DNA from: Microbacterium hydrothermale | GTDB lineage: Bacteria > Actinomycetota > Actinomycetes > Actinomycetales > Microbacteriaceae | Direction of reading: 5' to 3' | Assembly (NCBI RefSeq): GCF_004854025.1 | Contig: NZ_STGM01000010.1 | Coordinates: forward strand, 1-64,000 | Length of the DNA: 64,000 bases | Part shown: piece after piece, positions 8,732-16,567 of the stretch | Layout of the letters: each line of letters opens with the position of its first letter | How positions within the stretch are numbered: the stretch's first letter is position 1 | Notes under the pieces: generated by a model | Seen by the model: only the letters and a program-made list of their open reading frames with translations | What the model was told of the DNA's origin: nothing | Database searches by the model: none | Position numbers and translations under genes: made by a program

Positions 8732-9403
8732 ATGCCCTACACCTCCGGCCCGACCCCACCCGCCCTCGACCCCGACCTCGTCGCCAAGCTCGAAAGCGTG
8801 TCGTTCCCGACCCTCGGTCACTACCTCGAGGAAGGCTTCGTCGACCCCGCGATCCGTCGACAGACCGGCAATCGTCGAGTCGTCGGGCGTGCCGTCACGG
8901 TGCGCCTCACCGCGCAGGACTCCACAGCACTCCATCACGCCGCGGGCTGGTGCGAGCCGGGCGACGTGTTCGTCATCGACACCGGGGGAGACATGCGGCA
9001 CGCCCCCGTGGGCGAGGTGCTCGCGGCGGCACTCAGCATCCGCGGGGCGGCCGGCATCGTCGTCGACGGTGTCGTCACCGACCTCGACGAAGTGGAGGCG
9101 TTCGACATCCCCGTCTACGCGCGGGGCACGAGCGTGCTGACCACGAAGCTACTGGGCGTGGATGCCGGCGGGCACAACATCGTGGTCACGTGCGGCGGCG
9201 TGCCGGTGCAGCCCGGCGACGTCGTCCTGGCCGATCGCAACGGGGTGTTCATCGCCCCGGCGGCCACGGTCGCCGCCCTGATTGACACCGCGCTCGATGA
9301 CGACGCCGAAGAGCCCGAGCTCGTCGCACGGTTGCGCGCGGGCGGTCGCCTGGGCGAGCTGACGGGCGCGACGGCCATGCTCGACGCCTTCACCGGCCAC
9401 TAA
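8732..9403 (+). CDS. RraA / HMG-aldolase-like family protein
   Basis: 223 residues. The fold signature GEVLAAALSIRGAAGIVVDG (about 94-113) followed by VVTDLDEV places it with RraA-like proteins and 4-hydroxy-4-methyl-2-oxoglutarate aldolases, which cleave pyruvate from oxo acids. Active members carry an Arg-Asp pair in the DGxVRD segment; here the Arg is replaced by T116 (DGVVTD), so aldolase activity is doubtful. It begins three bases after the hydrolase stop, within the operon, and is followed by the BKACE gene. It could be a lyase with altered chemistry or a non-catalytic regulator. Confidence 0.72.
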   Translation: MPYTSGPTPPALDPDLVAKLESVSFPTLGHYLEEGFVDPAIRRQTGNRRVVGRAVTVRLTAQDSTALHHAAGWCEPGDVFVIDTGGDMRHAPVGEVLAAALSIRGAAGIVVDGVVTDLDEVEAFDIPVYARGTSVLTTKLLGVDAGGHNIVVTCGGVPVQPGDVVLADRNGVFIAPAATVAALIDTALDDDAEEPELVARLRAGGRLGELTGATAMLDAFTGH

Positions 9404-9430
9404 CGACGACAGCGAAAGCGCAGGAGTACC

Positions 9431-10159
9431 ATGCTCATCAAGGCCGCCATCAACGGAGGTCGCTCGCGCGACGAACACTCCGCCATCCCCCTCACCGTTG
9501 AGCAGATCGCGGATGCCGCGGTCGCGGCAGTGCGCGCCGGAGCCGACGTCGTGCACGCCCATGCCCGCAGCGACGACGGCGCCCAGACGATCGCGCCGGC
9601 GGAGATCGCTCGTATGGTCCGCGGCATCCGGGAGCGTGACACGGGCATCGTCGTCGGAACCACCACGGGCCTGTGGACGTGTTCGGGACACGAGGAGCGC
9701 ATGCGCTTGATCGCGGAGTGGCCCGAGGAGTGGCTCCCCGACTTCGCCTCCGTCGCATTCTCGGAAGATGGGGCGGCCGAGGCCGCCGTGCTGGTGCGCG
9801 AGCGCGGGATGGTGCTCGAGAGCGCGGTGTGGCACATCGACGAGGTGCCCGCGCTGCTCGCCTCGCCGACTCTCCACAAGAACGTGCGCATCCTCATTGA
9901 GCCCGAAGACGAGCAGATCCAGGATGCCGTGGACCACTCGCGGCGCATCGCCGCTGCACTGCGCGAGGCGGGGGTGACGGTGCCGCTGCTGTATCACGGG
10001 TACGACCAGACCGCCTGGCCCGTCGTGCGCGCGGCGATCGAGGACGGGTGCGAAGTGCGCGTTGGTTTCGAGGACATGCTGACCCTGCCCGACGGGTCGA
10101 TCGCCCCCGACAACACCGAGATGGTGCGGACGGCGCGGCGGTGGTCGACCGGGCACTGA
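9431..10159 (+). CDS. BKACE family beta-keto acid cleavage enzyme (DUF849)
   Basis: 242 residues, TIM-barrel family founded by 3-keto-5-aminohexanoate cleavage enzyme. The zinc-binding HxH with adjacent Arg appears as VVHAHAR (H42, H44, R46), and the family glutamate region RILIEPEDE is at about 156-164. BKACE enzymes condense a beta-keto acid with acetyl-CoA to give acetoacetate plus a CoA ester. AGGAG before the ATG at 9431 is a good ribosome site. It ends the catabolic run and precedes an Lrp regulator. Length is somewhat short for the family (about 270-310), so substrate loops may be reduced. Confidence 0.8.
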   Translation: MLIKAAINGGRSRDEHSAIPLTVEQIADAAVAAVRAGADVVHAHARSDDGAQTIAPAEIARMVRGIRERDTGIVVGTTTGLWTCSGHEERMRLIAEWPEEWLPDFASVAFSEDGAAEAAVLVRERGMVLESAVWHIDEVPALLASPTLHKNVRILIEPEDEQIQDAVDHSRRIAAALREAGVTVPLLYHGYDQTAWPVVRAAIEDGCEVRVGFEDMLTLPDGSIAPDNTEMVRTARRWSTGH

Positions 10160-10194
10160 GCCGCGGGTGAGCGCCGACGCGCGAGAATGAGACT

Positions 10195-10791
10195 ATGAGC
10201 GCCGACGATCTGGACCGTCGCCTCGTCGAACTCCTCGTCGAGGACGGCCGCCGTGCCTACACGGAGATGGCGGCGATCGTTGGGGTGTCCGAAGCGACGG
10301 TGCGCACGCGCGTCAGCCGATTGACCTCATCCGGGATTCTGCGAATCGTCGCGTTGTGTAACCCGCTGACACTCGGGCATCAGTCGGTGCGCCTCATGCT
10401 GTCGGTGCAGGGGCTGCGCCCCCGGCAGGTGGCCCGTTCGCTTGCCTCGAACCCGATGATCGGGCACGTCTCGCTCACCTCCGGCGCGCACGACATCTAC
10501 CTCGAAGCGACGGCTCGCGACCTGACCCAGCTCGTCGAGCTGCTCGATGAGCTGCGCCGGACGCCGGGCGTGACGACCATCGACCAGTACGTGCTGACGC
10601 GGTTGTACAAGGACTACTCGTGGAACGGGCTGCGCGACCAGTCCGGTCAGCGTGCCGTCGGCGGATCGACCGGTGCCGGCGGGACCTCCGGGGCGGTCAC
10701 GACCCAGACGGGCGCGATCCGGCAGACGGATGCGGCCGTGTCAAACGGCCGACCGGGTCACGAAACCCCGACCACAGATACTCGTCTTTGA
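10195..10791 (+). CDS. Lrp/AsnC-family regulator with extended tail
   Basis: 198 residues. N-terminal winged helix (DRRLVELLVEDGRRAYTEMA, then VSEATVRTRVSRLTSSGIL) and a C-terminal RAM-type ligand domain ending near YKDYSWNGLRD at about residue 146. The remaining ~50 residues are low-complexity Gly/Thr-rich and partly overlap, antisense, the 3' end of the Lrp gene on the other strand. Lrp proteins sense amino acids or amines, and this one probably controls the operon just upstream, 35 bases away. The tail is likely a by-product of the overlap. Confidence 0.8.
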   Translation: MSADDLDRRLVELLVEDGRRAYTEMAAIVGVSEATVRTRVSRLTSSGILRIVALCNPLTLGHQSVRLMLSVQGLRPRQVARSLASNPMIGHVSLTSGAHDIYLEATARDLTQLVELLDELRRTPGVTTIDQYVLTRLYKDYSWNGLRDQSGQRAVGGSTGAGGTSGAVTTQTGAIRQTDAAVSNGRPGHETPTTDTRL

Positions 10792-11215
10792 TTACCTCGA
10801 GGATGTTCGTCGTGTCGACGACGGCGATGCCGGGGATCGTGTGCAGGGTGTCGGTGAGGAACGCGGTGAGCTCGGTCTGCGTCTCGCAGCGCACGTCGAC
10901 GATCAGGTCGTAGGCGCCGATGCATGCGCCGACGTACTTGACGGGAGAGAGAGCCGAGAGCGCATGCGCCACCGCGTCGACCGTCGTTCCGCGCACCCGG
11001 ATCGACAGGCGCACTTCGAGCAACCCAAGCTTGGGGCTGTTCGGCATGCCGATGACTTGAACCACACCCAGGTCGAGGAGTCGCTTGTACCGTTGCCGCA
11101 CGCTCGCCTCGGACAACCCAACGTAACGGGCGATCTGGCCGAAGGAACGACGGCCGTCAAGACGCAGCTGATCAATGATCTTCCGATCGATTACATCGAT
11201 GGCTTCTAGCTGCAC
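10697..11215 (-). CDS. Lrp/AsnC-family transcriptional regulator
   Basis: 172 residues. HTH region IDRKIIDQLRLDGRRSFGQI and LSEASVRQRYKRLLDLGVVQ, followed by the RAM ligand-binding domain ending at KDEYLWSGFRD, very like the C-terminus of the neighbouring Lrp protein. The pair are paralogues placed tail to tail with 95 bases of 3' overlap (10697-10791), so transcription of one runs antisense to the other. The 336-base upstream region contains two copies of the dispersed palindrome family, possible binding sites. Target genes probably include the amine operon or the nitrilase gene at 11552. Confidence 0.82.
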   Translation of the reverse strand: MQLEAIDVIDRKIIDQLRLDGRRSFGQIARYVGLSEASVRQRYKRLLDLGVVQVIGMPNSPKLGLLEVRLSIRVRGTTVDAVAHALSALSPVKYVGACIGAYDLIVDVRCETQTELTAFLTDTLHTIPGIAVVDTTNILEVIKDEYLWSGFRDPVGRLTRPHPSAGSRPSGS

Positions 11216-11260
11216 TCCTCGATTGAACCATCAAGAACTAGGATCGTCGCCTCTCTGGCG

Positions 11261-11284
11261 TGCGCAACCCACTAGGTTTTGCGC
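11261..11284. repeat. Degenerate copy of the dispersed palindrome
   Basis: TGCGCAACCCACTAGGTTTT followed by GCGC keeps the GCAA-ACC / GGTTTTGC arms but not the CGATCG centre. It lies 46 bases upstream of the Lrp start on the minus strand. Membership of the repeat family is uncertain. Confidence 0.3.
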
Positions 11285-11346
11285 TAAATGCGGCTGGTCA
11301 CTTTCTCGTGCCACCTGGCGTGAGGTTGATCAAGCGCCGCACGCAT

Positions 11347-11372
11347 GGTGCAAAATCGATCGGTTCTGCACC
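11347..11372. repeat. Dispersed palindrome, copy 4
   Basis: GGTGC and GCACC ends surround AAAATCGATCGGTTCT, giving an imperfect 26-base palindrome closely matching the copy at 3606. The two copies bracket the PotABCD-type operon and both Lrp genes. Confidence 0.65.
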
Positions 11373-11551
11373 ACGGATTCACGTCGGTCTCACGGGCGGG
11401 CTGCCGAGCAGCAGACGTGAGCCCCCCGATCCGCCCCGCTGTGATGCGCGCCTCCTCGACGTCGATGAGCTGACGGTGCGCGAGCTAAAGATTGCCTGCC
11501 GGGCGCGAGCAGCGCCCAAGCTTTGCGCGAGCAGCGAGTGAGCGGATGGAG

Positions 11552-12355
11552 TTAGATACGGTTTCCGTTGGCGAGGACGGGAAGCTTCGCGCGCACCTCG
11601 GGCATGGCGGCGAGGGCAACTGCTAGGTCGACCACCACAGTCTCGGGCACGGCGCCCAAGCGCACGACATCGGCGCCGTCGGCGGCAATCACTCCGCTGT
11701 ACCCGATCCCCGTGGGCGCGCCGACGCCGTCTTCGCGCCCGATCGTGAGTGGATCGGCCTGCCCCACCGCCACAACCACGGTCGTGGTGTCGAGGGCCCG
11801 CGCGCGCGTAAGCAGCTCCCAATGCTCACGTTTGCCCGGACCCGATCCCCACGAGGCGCACACGAGGACGAGGTCGGCGCCGTCTGCGGCCAGAGCGCGG
11901 AACAGCTCGGGAAAGCGCACGTCGTAGCAGGTGGCCAGACCGATGCGCACACCGTTCAGATCAAACGTGATCGGCCGGACGCCGGGCTCCACGGCATCCG
12001 ATTCTCGGTAACCGAAAGCGTCGTAGAGGTGGATCTTGTCGTAACCGGTCTCGGCGCCGCCAGCGACGAGAAGCGTATTGCGGACGCGACCGGGAGTCGA
12101 GGCAGGGGTGAACATGCCGACGACTACCGTCACTCCCGACGCCCGCGCGATGCGGCGGACCTCGTCGGCCCACGGTCCGTCCACCGCATCGGCCACGTCG
12201 GCGAGGTCGGGGCCGGCGAAGCGGCACATGACCGCTTCGGGGAAGACGACGAGCTCGGCGCCGTCGGCTGCGGCCCGTTCGGTCTCGCGGGCGATGAGGT
12301 CGAGGTTCTCGGCGGGGTCGGAACCGGCGATGACCTGAGCCAGGGCGATGCGCAT
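11552..12355 (-). CDS. Carbon-nitrogen hydrolase (nitrilase superfamily)
   Basis: 267 residues. Catalytic triad E40 (VVFPEAVM), K107 (YDKIHLYDAF) and C143 (ATCYDVRFPE). It shares the KIHLYDAF.YRESD block with the hydrolase at 7913, so the two are related, but they sit in different transcription units. Likely an amidase acting on a small omega-amide or ureido compound in the cytoplasm. Its start (12355) faces the GntR gene at 12401 with only 45 bases between, which contain a GTATAC-type operator, so this GntR protein probably controls it. Confidence 0.85.
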   Translation of the reverse strand: MRIALAQVIAGSDPAENLDLIARETERAAADGAELVVFPEAVMCRFAGPDLADVADAVDGPWADEVRRIARASGVTVVVGMFTPASTPGRVRNTLLVAGGAETGYDKIHLYDAFGYRESDAVEPGVRPITFDLNGVRIGLATCYDVRFPELFRALAADGADLVLVCASWGSGPGKREHWELLTRARALDTTTVVVAVGQADPLTIGREDGVGAPTGIGYSGVIAADGADVVRLGAVPETVVVDLAVALAAMPEVRAKLPVLANGNRI

Positions 12356-12387
12356 GATTGTCTCCTTCGCACGGGTCTCCCCGTGTT

Positions 12388-12404
12388 GTATACCTGTCGT
12401 ATGC
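12388..12404. promoter_or_regulatory. GTATAC-N5-GTATGC operator overlapping the gntR start
   Basis: GTATAC CTGTC GTATGC matches the GTATAC-N5-GTATAC site at 14466, as expected for an FCD-type GntR operator. It covers a plausible -10 (TATACC, 12389-12394) and the ATG at 12401. A -35-like TTCGCA lies 17 bases upstream (12366-12371). No purine-rich ribosome site precedes the ATG, so the transcript may be leaderless and autorepressed. Confidence 0.5.
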
Positions 12405-13060
12405 CTTCAGTTGTGACGCCGTCGGGCCGCGATCGCGCCCTCGGCCACCTCCGCTCGTTGCTCACCGACCCGAACGTCGAGGGCGGGTTCATCAACGAAC
12501 AGGACGTCGCCGACGAGGTGGGGGTCTCGCGCACCCCGGTCCGTGAAGCGCTGCTGATCCTCGCGTCCGAGGGACTGGTCGACCTTGAGCCCCGGCGTGG
12601 CGCCCGGGTGGCCGCCCTCAGCCCCCGTGAGACCGCCGAGCTGATGGAGATGCGCGGTCTCATCGAGCGTTTCGCCGTGCAGCGAGCTCTGTTCCAGCGT
12701 GTCTCGCCGCACGAGGCTCTCGCCGAGATCATGCGCCGTCAAGAGGCGGTGACCGAGGGACTCGAGCGAGTGACCTTCGAGCAGGCCCGCGAGTGCATCG
12801 AGCTGGATCGGCAGTTCCACCAGCTTCTCGTCGACGCCGCGGGCAACACGTTCCTCTCGCGCAGCTACGCCGCGCTTCGTGAACGCCAGGTGAGAGTCGG
12901 CATCGCCGCTCTCGGGTCGGGCCCGTCGCGCTGGAACGCCGTCACGCACGAGCACGGCGCGATCGTCGACGCCCTGCGGGCGGGTGATCAGGCGGCCGCC
13001 GAGAAAGCTATCGACGACCACCTAAGCATCACCCTCCGGACGATTTTGACGGGCGCCTAG
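12401..13060 (+). CDS. GntR-family regulator (FadR/FCD subfamily)
   Basis: 219 residues. Winged helix with INEQDVADEVGVSRTPVREA and LLILASEGLVDLEPRRGARV at about residues 26-68, followed by a helical FCD effector domain carrying the expected metal-binding residues (ELDRQFHQLLVDAAGN; THEHGAIVDAL). FCD regulators sense organic acids or sugar acids and repress catabolic genes. The start ATG 12401 lies inside its own putative operator. Its 3' end overlaps the MFS gene's 3' end by four bases. Probable targets are the divergent nitrilase gene, itself, and the MFS/DUF2848 divergent pair. Confidence 0.86.
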   Translation: MPSVVTPSGRDRALGHLRSLLTDPNVEGGFINEQDVADEVGVSRTPVREALLILASEGLVDLEPRRGARVAALSPRETAELMEMRGLIERFAVQRALFQRVSPHEALAEIMRRQEAVTEGLERVTFEQARECIELDRQFHQLLVDAAGNTFLSRSYAALRERQVRVGIAALGSGPSRWNAVTHEHGAIVDALRAGDQAAAEKAIDDHLSITLRTILTGA

Positions 13061-14403
13061 GACTCGACCCGGGACGCGGCGAGGACGTCGAGGTACTCCT
13101 CGTCTTCGGCGTGCTGCGGGTTGCGCCCGAGCATCACTCCGACGATCGTCAGCACCGCGGCCACGGCGAGATAAATCGCGGGGGCGACCCAGCTCCCGGT
13201 CGCGCTGAGCAGCGCCGTGAAGATCACGGGGGCGAGGGCTCCGCCGAACACGCCGGCGATCGTATACGCCAGCGAGGATCCCGTGTAACGCAGGCGCGGG
13301 CTGAATTGCTCCGTGATGAACGCGGCCTGAGGACCATACATGAAGGAGTGGATCGCGAGGCCGACCACAACGCCGAGGATGAACAGGGGCTGAGAGCCGC
13401 CGCCGATCATGAGAAAGAACACGAACGGCCACCCAGCTGCGGCGACGGCCGCGATCGCGTAGAGGACGCGGCGGTTGACGAGGTCGCTGATCCATCCGGC
13501 GAGCGGGATGAGCGCCAGCTGGAACGCCGAGCCAATGAGTGTCGCCGTCAGCACCTGCGAACGGTCCATCCCCAGCTGCGTGAGGCCATAGGTGAGGGTG
13601 AACACCGTGAACATCGCGTAGAGGATGTCGGGCGCGAGACGGCACAGGATGGCGGCGAGCAGTCCCCGACCCTCGAGCCGGAACACGTCCTTGATGGGAG
13701 CCTCGGGGCGGTCGCCCGACTGCTCGATGGCCCGGAAGATCGGGGTGTCTTCGAGCGCGAGGCGGATCCACAGGCCGAAGGCGACGAGCACGGCCGAGAG
13801 AAGGAAGGCGACGCGCCATCCCCATGCGAGGAACTGGTCATCGGTCAGCATGAGCGTCAGCACGGCGAGCACGCCGTTGGCCAGCAGGTTTCCGGCGGGA
13901 GGGCCGACCTGTGCGGCGGACGCCCAGAAGCCTCGACGCTGCGGTGTGCCGAACTCGCTCGACAGCAGCACGGCGCCGCCCCACTCGCCGCCGACGCCGA
14001 CACCCTGGGCGAAGCGCAGCAGGACGAGGATGACCGCGGCCAGCGGGCCGACGGTGTCGTAGGTGGGCAGAACGCCGATCAAGAAGGTCGCGACACCCAC
14101 GAGCATGAGCGTGATGACGAGGATCTTCTTGCGGCCGATCTTGTCGCCGAGCCGGCCGAAGACGATGCCGCCGACGGGGCGGGAGAGGTAGCCCACCGCG
14201 TAGGTCGAGAACGCCAGCAGAGCGCCCGTCAGCGGGTCGCTCTCGGGGAAGAACAGCACCGGGAAGACGACAGCCGCAGCTGCGGAATATACCGCGAAGT
14301 CGTACCACTCGAGGGCTGTGCCGGTGAGGCTGGCGGTGTAGGCCTTGGCGAGCGAGCGCTTGTGCTCGCGGCCGGCCGGCGCGCCGTGTCGAACGTTCGT
14401 CAT
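13057..14403 (-). CDS. MFS transporter, metabolite:H+ symporter (MHS) family
   Basis: 448 residues with twelve predicted membrane helices. N-terminal signature SLTGTALEWYDFAVYSAAAA and the loop GRLGDKIGRKKILV are typical of MHS carriers (KgtP, ShiA, ProP types), which import carboxylates, shikimate or betaines with protons. It is transcribed divergently from the DUF2848 gene; the 130-base gap contains the GTATAC operator. Together with the nitrilase and GntR genes it probably imports an organic acid or amide that this set degrades. Substrate unknown. Confidence 0.85.
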   Translation of the reverse strand: MTNVRHGAPAGREHKRSLAKAYTASLTGTALEWYDFAVYSAAAAVVFPVLFFPESDPLTGALLAFSTYAVGYLSRPVGGIVFGRLGDKIGRKKILVITLMLVGVATFLIGVLPTYDTVGPLAAVILVLLRFAQGVGVGGEWGGAVLLSSEFGTPQRRGFWASAAQVGPPAGNLLANGVLAVLTLMLTDDQFLAWGWRVAFLLSAVLVAFGLWIRLALEDTPIFRAIEQSGDRPEAPIKDVFRLEGRGLLAAILCRLAPDILYAMFTVFTLTYGLTQLGMDRSQVLTATLIGSAFQLALIPLAGWISDLVNRRVLYAIAAVAAAGWPFVFFLMIGGGSQPLFILGVVVGLAIHSFMYGPQAAFITEQFSPRLRYTGSSLAYTIAGVFGGALAPVIFTALLSATGSWVAPAIYLAVAAVLTIVGVMLGRNPQHAEDEEYLDVLAASRVES

Positions 14404-14465
14404 GGGGGTCCTATCTGGTGTGGGCGAATCCGCTTCGTCGCGTTTTCGTTTCCCTCATACTTGCT

Positions 14466-14482
14466 GTATACAAAACGTATAC
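14466..14482. promoter_or_regulatory. GTATAC-N5-GTATAC operator between MFS and DUF2848 genes
   Basis: GTATAC AAAAC GTATAC, two identical half-sites spaced as at 12388, placed in the divergent promoter region of the MFS gene (start 14403) and the DUF2848 gene (start 14534). Probable binding site of the GntR protein encoded at 12401. Confidence 0.6.
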
Positions 14483-14533
14483 GCAACTGATGCGGGGATA
14501 TTTTCCCGCGTCGTAACAAAAGGAAGAGGCGAC

Positions 14534-15223
14534 GTGACCGCTTTGGAATTCGAGATCATCGGCGAGGGCACCCTCGTTTCTGTCGACGTGCAGCGCCTTT
14601 ACAACGCCGGATACGCGGGCCGCGATCAGGCCGCTGTGCGCCATCACATCGAGGAATTGGCGGAGCTGGGGGTCCCCGCGCCCACCACGACTCCGTCGCT
14701 CTACCCCGTGTCGTCGTACCTTGCCCGTCAGAGCGACATCGTCCAGGCGCAGCACGAGCGCACCTCCGGTGAGGCGGAGTGGGGCATCATAATCACCGGC
14801 CCGACGGCCGACGATGTGCTGCTCACCGTCGCCTGCGACCACACCGACCGCGCGCTCGAGGTGCACGGTGTCGCGTGGAGCAAGAACGCCGGTCCCGACA
14901 TGCTCGGCCGTCGCGCTTGGCGTCTGTCGTCGCTAGGCGAGCGCGTCGACGACCTGCGCCTGCGCGCCTGGGTCGGCGCCGAGCGCACCCTTATCCAGGA
15001 CGGCCGCGTCGGCGACCTGCTGTCGCCGCAGTACTGGCTCAACGTGCTCGCCGAGCGGGGAGAGCGAGCGGAGGGCGTCGCCCTCATCTCGGGAACCATC
15101 GGGATGATCCCCGGCGTCGACCAGTTCGCCGACCAATGGGAGGTCGAACTGCTCGATCAGACCACCGGCGAAGCGGCCACTCTGAGCTACGGCGTGGAAC
15201 GTATGCCCGCGCCGATTGGCTGA
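14534..15223 (+). CDS. DUF2848 family protein
   Basis: 229 residues. The block TVACDHTDRALEVHGVAWSKN, spaced from RAWRLSSLGERVDDLRLRAW, is characteristic of DUF2848, a family with a fumarylacetoacetate-hydrolase-like fold suggested to act on oxo-acid intermediates; no reaction is established here. Start chosen at GTG 14534, seven bases after GGAAGAGG. It is divergent from the MFS carrier and shares the GTATAC operator, so it is expected to act on the imported compound or its product. The gene is followed directly by an IS481-family element. Confidence 0.75.
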   Translation: MTALEFEIIGEGTLVSVDVQRLYNAGYAGRDQAAVRHHIEELAELGVPAPTTTPSLYPVSSYLARQSDIVQAQHERTSGEAEWGIIITGPTADDVLLTVACDHTDRALEVHGVAWSKNAGPDMLGRRAWRLSSLGERVDDLRLRAWVGAERTLIQDGRVGDLLSPQYWLNVLAERGERAEGVALISGTIGMIPGVDQFADQWEVELLDQTTGEAATLSYGVERMPAPIG

Positions 15224-15302
15224 AAGCACAGCAGGGCAGGGAGTTGCTCGCCCCTCAACGTTCGTGCGTTTGCGCCAGCTGAAGGCCGTGGAAAGCAACC
15301 AC

Positions 15303-16389
15303 TGTTAGGATCTCGTAGCCCGGACGGACATCCCCCTAGGTGTGCTGACCGGGGACGTTGATCAAACGTGAGAAGGGCGGCTGGCCTCCGCAGGCGGTGT
15401 GGGGTCGGTGGTGGTTGTAGTAGTGCCGCCAGCCAGTAAGTTCACCGCGACGCTCAAATTCGGACGCGTAGCAGCGAGCATAGGCCCAGCCATCGGCCAT
15501 GGTCCGGTGGAAGCGTTCAACCTTCCCGTTGGTCTGTGGCTGATACGGACGGGTTCGTTTGTGCGTAATGCCGCGCTCAGCGCAGGTGTCTCGCCATAGG
15601 TGCGATCGATAGGCACCCCCGTTGTCCGACAACACCCGCTCAACAATGACTCCCCGCTGGCCGAACCAATCCACTGCTCGAAACAGAACAGCCGTTGCGG
15701 TGATCGCGGTCTCGTCGTTATGAATCTCGGCGTATGCGACGCGGGAATAGTCGTCGATGACAGTGTGGACGTAGGCCTTCCCCATGAGTGGATTGGCGTA
15801 CTTGTTCCGGGGTTTGTCCGGCGTGGAGCTTCGGTTTCTCTCTCCTTGCTGCCGGCGCACGTAGCGCCAACCTCCGCCGTCTGGGATGTTTCCAAGCTTC
15901 TTCACATCCACGTGAATCATCGAGCCGGGATAGTCATGTTCGTATCGCCGGACCGGTTCTCCGGTTGCCCGGTCGACATGCGATAGGCGGTTCAAGCGGA
16001 CCGAGCTGCGGATGCGATGAACCGTCGATGGGGCAATGCCCAAGCGGACGGACAGTTGAACGGGGCCTTCGCGAAGGCGAAGACGTAGGGCGATGCAGCG
16101 GCGACTAGTGGTTGTGTCCGTCTTGTTCGGCGAGTGGTGTGGTCGCGAGGATCGGTCTCGCATCGGTTGCCCTGCTCGATATCGGTTGGCCCATCTCTTT
16201 ACCGTGGGCCACGAGACCTGGAATCGGGCGGCGACTTCACTGATCGGCCAACCTTCGTCAACGACGAGGCGGGCCACCTTCAGTCGGTGGCGCGGTGTGA
16301 GAACAGTGTTTGGATGTGTCATAAGACCCTCCGAGACGGAAAGGGTCCAGCCGAATCGGCTGGCCCCTTCAGGTTGCGAGTGCAGTTCA
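15303..16389 (-). mobile_element. IS481-family insertion sequence (about 1.09 kb)
   Basis: An element enclosing one transposase. The left end TGTTAGGATCTCGTAGCCCG and the reverse complement of the right end, TGAACTGCACTCGCAACCTG, align as imperfect inverted repeats, sharing TG, CTCG and the CC-rich part over about 25 bases. A perfect hairpin with CCAGCCGA arms lies inside the right end. No target-site duplication is visible at the flanks, and the right flank is a broken hydrolase gene. The ends are my estimate. Confidence 0.55.
15336..16322 (-). CDS. IS481-family transposase
   Basis: 328 residues. N-terminal helix-turn-helix region (EVAARFQVSWPTVKRWANRY) followed by an rve-type integrase core with the DDE triad: D139 in MIHVDVKKLG, D233 in VLSDNGGAY and E269 in NGKVERFHRT. 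It also has the usual C-terminal YNHHRPHTACGGQPP motif. It is full length with no frameshift and appears intact. The start ATG at 16322 gives the conserved MTHPN.VLTP opening. It catalyses cut-and-paste movement of the surrounding element. Confidence 0.9.
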   Translation of the reverse strand: MTHPNTVLTPRHRLKVARLVVDEGWPISEVAARFQVSWPTVKRWANRYRAGQPMRDRSSRPHHSPNKTDTTTSRRCIALRLRLREGPVQLSVRLGIAPSTVHRIRSSVRLNRLSHVDRATGEPVRRYEHDYPGSMIHVDVKKLGNIPDGGGWRYVRRQQGERNRSSTPDKPRNKYANPLMGKAYVHTVIDDYSRVAYAEIHNDETAITATAVLFRAVDWFGQRGVIVERVLSDNGGAYRSHLWRDTCAERGITHKRTRPYQPQTNGKVERFHRTMADGWAYARCYASEFERRGELTGWRHYYNHHRPHTACGGQPPFSRLINVPGQHT

Positions 16390-16567
16390 GCTGGTGTGCG
16401 ACGCTGCGCGAATGATCTCGGCGAGGTCACGCGGCCGGCTCCACATGGGCCAGTGCCCGGTGGGAAGGTCTACGACATCGACGCGTTCGAGGTTTGCGAC
16501 CTCAGCGAACATGTGGTGGCCCGCCTTGACCAGCCCCATCACCTGCTCGCCCGAGGTCGAGCACCAG
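16387..16567 (-). pseudogene. C-terminal fragment of an alpha/beta hydrolase
   Basis: About 60 codons reading CSTSGEQVMGLVKAGHHMFA and then VDLPTGHWPMWSRPRDLAEI. The GHWPM.SRP segment carries the catalytic-histidine region of alpha/beta hydrolases. The nucleophile-bearing N-terminal part is absent: upstream the same frame continues into ParA sequence. The stop codon is supplied by the right end of the IS481 element. This is a recombination scar, not a functional enzyme. Confidence 0.6.

Larger units (their letters stand above)
11216..11551. other. Intergenic region with palindromes
   Basis: A 336-base gap between an Lrp gene start and a nitrilase gene end. It holds the two palindromes at 11261 and 11347. 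The rest shows weak, proline/arginine-rich coding potential with no recognisable family, and I call no gene there. Confidence 0.4.

Noticed and set aside
13111..14490. A 459-codon plus-strand open frame
   Set aside because: Antisense to the MFS transporter and rich in Glu/Arg/Asp without domain features.
15298..16393. Target-site duplication of the IS481 element
   Set aside because: The flanks (ACCAC left, GCTGG right) do not match, so no duplication is claimed; element ends remain approximate.
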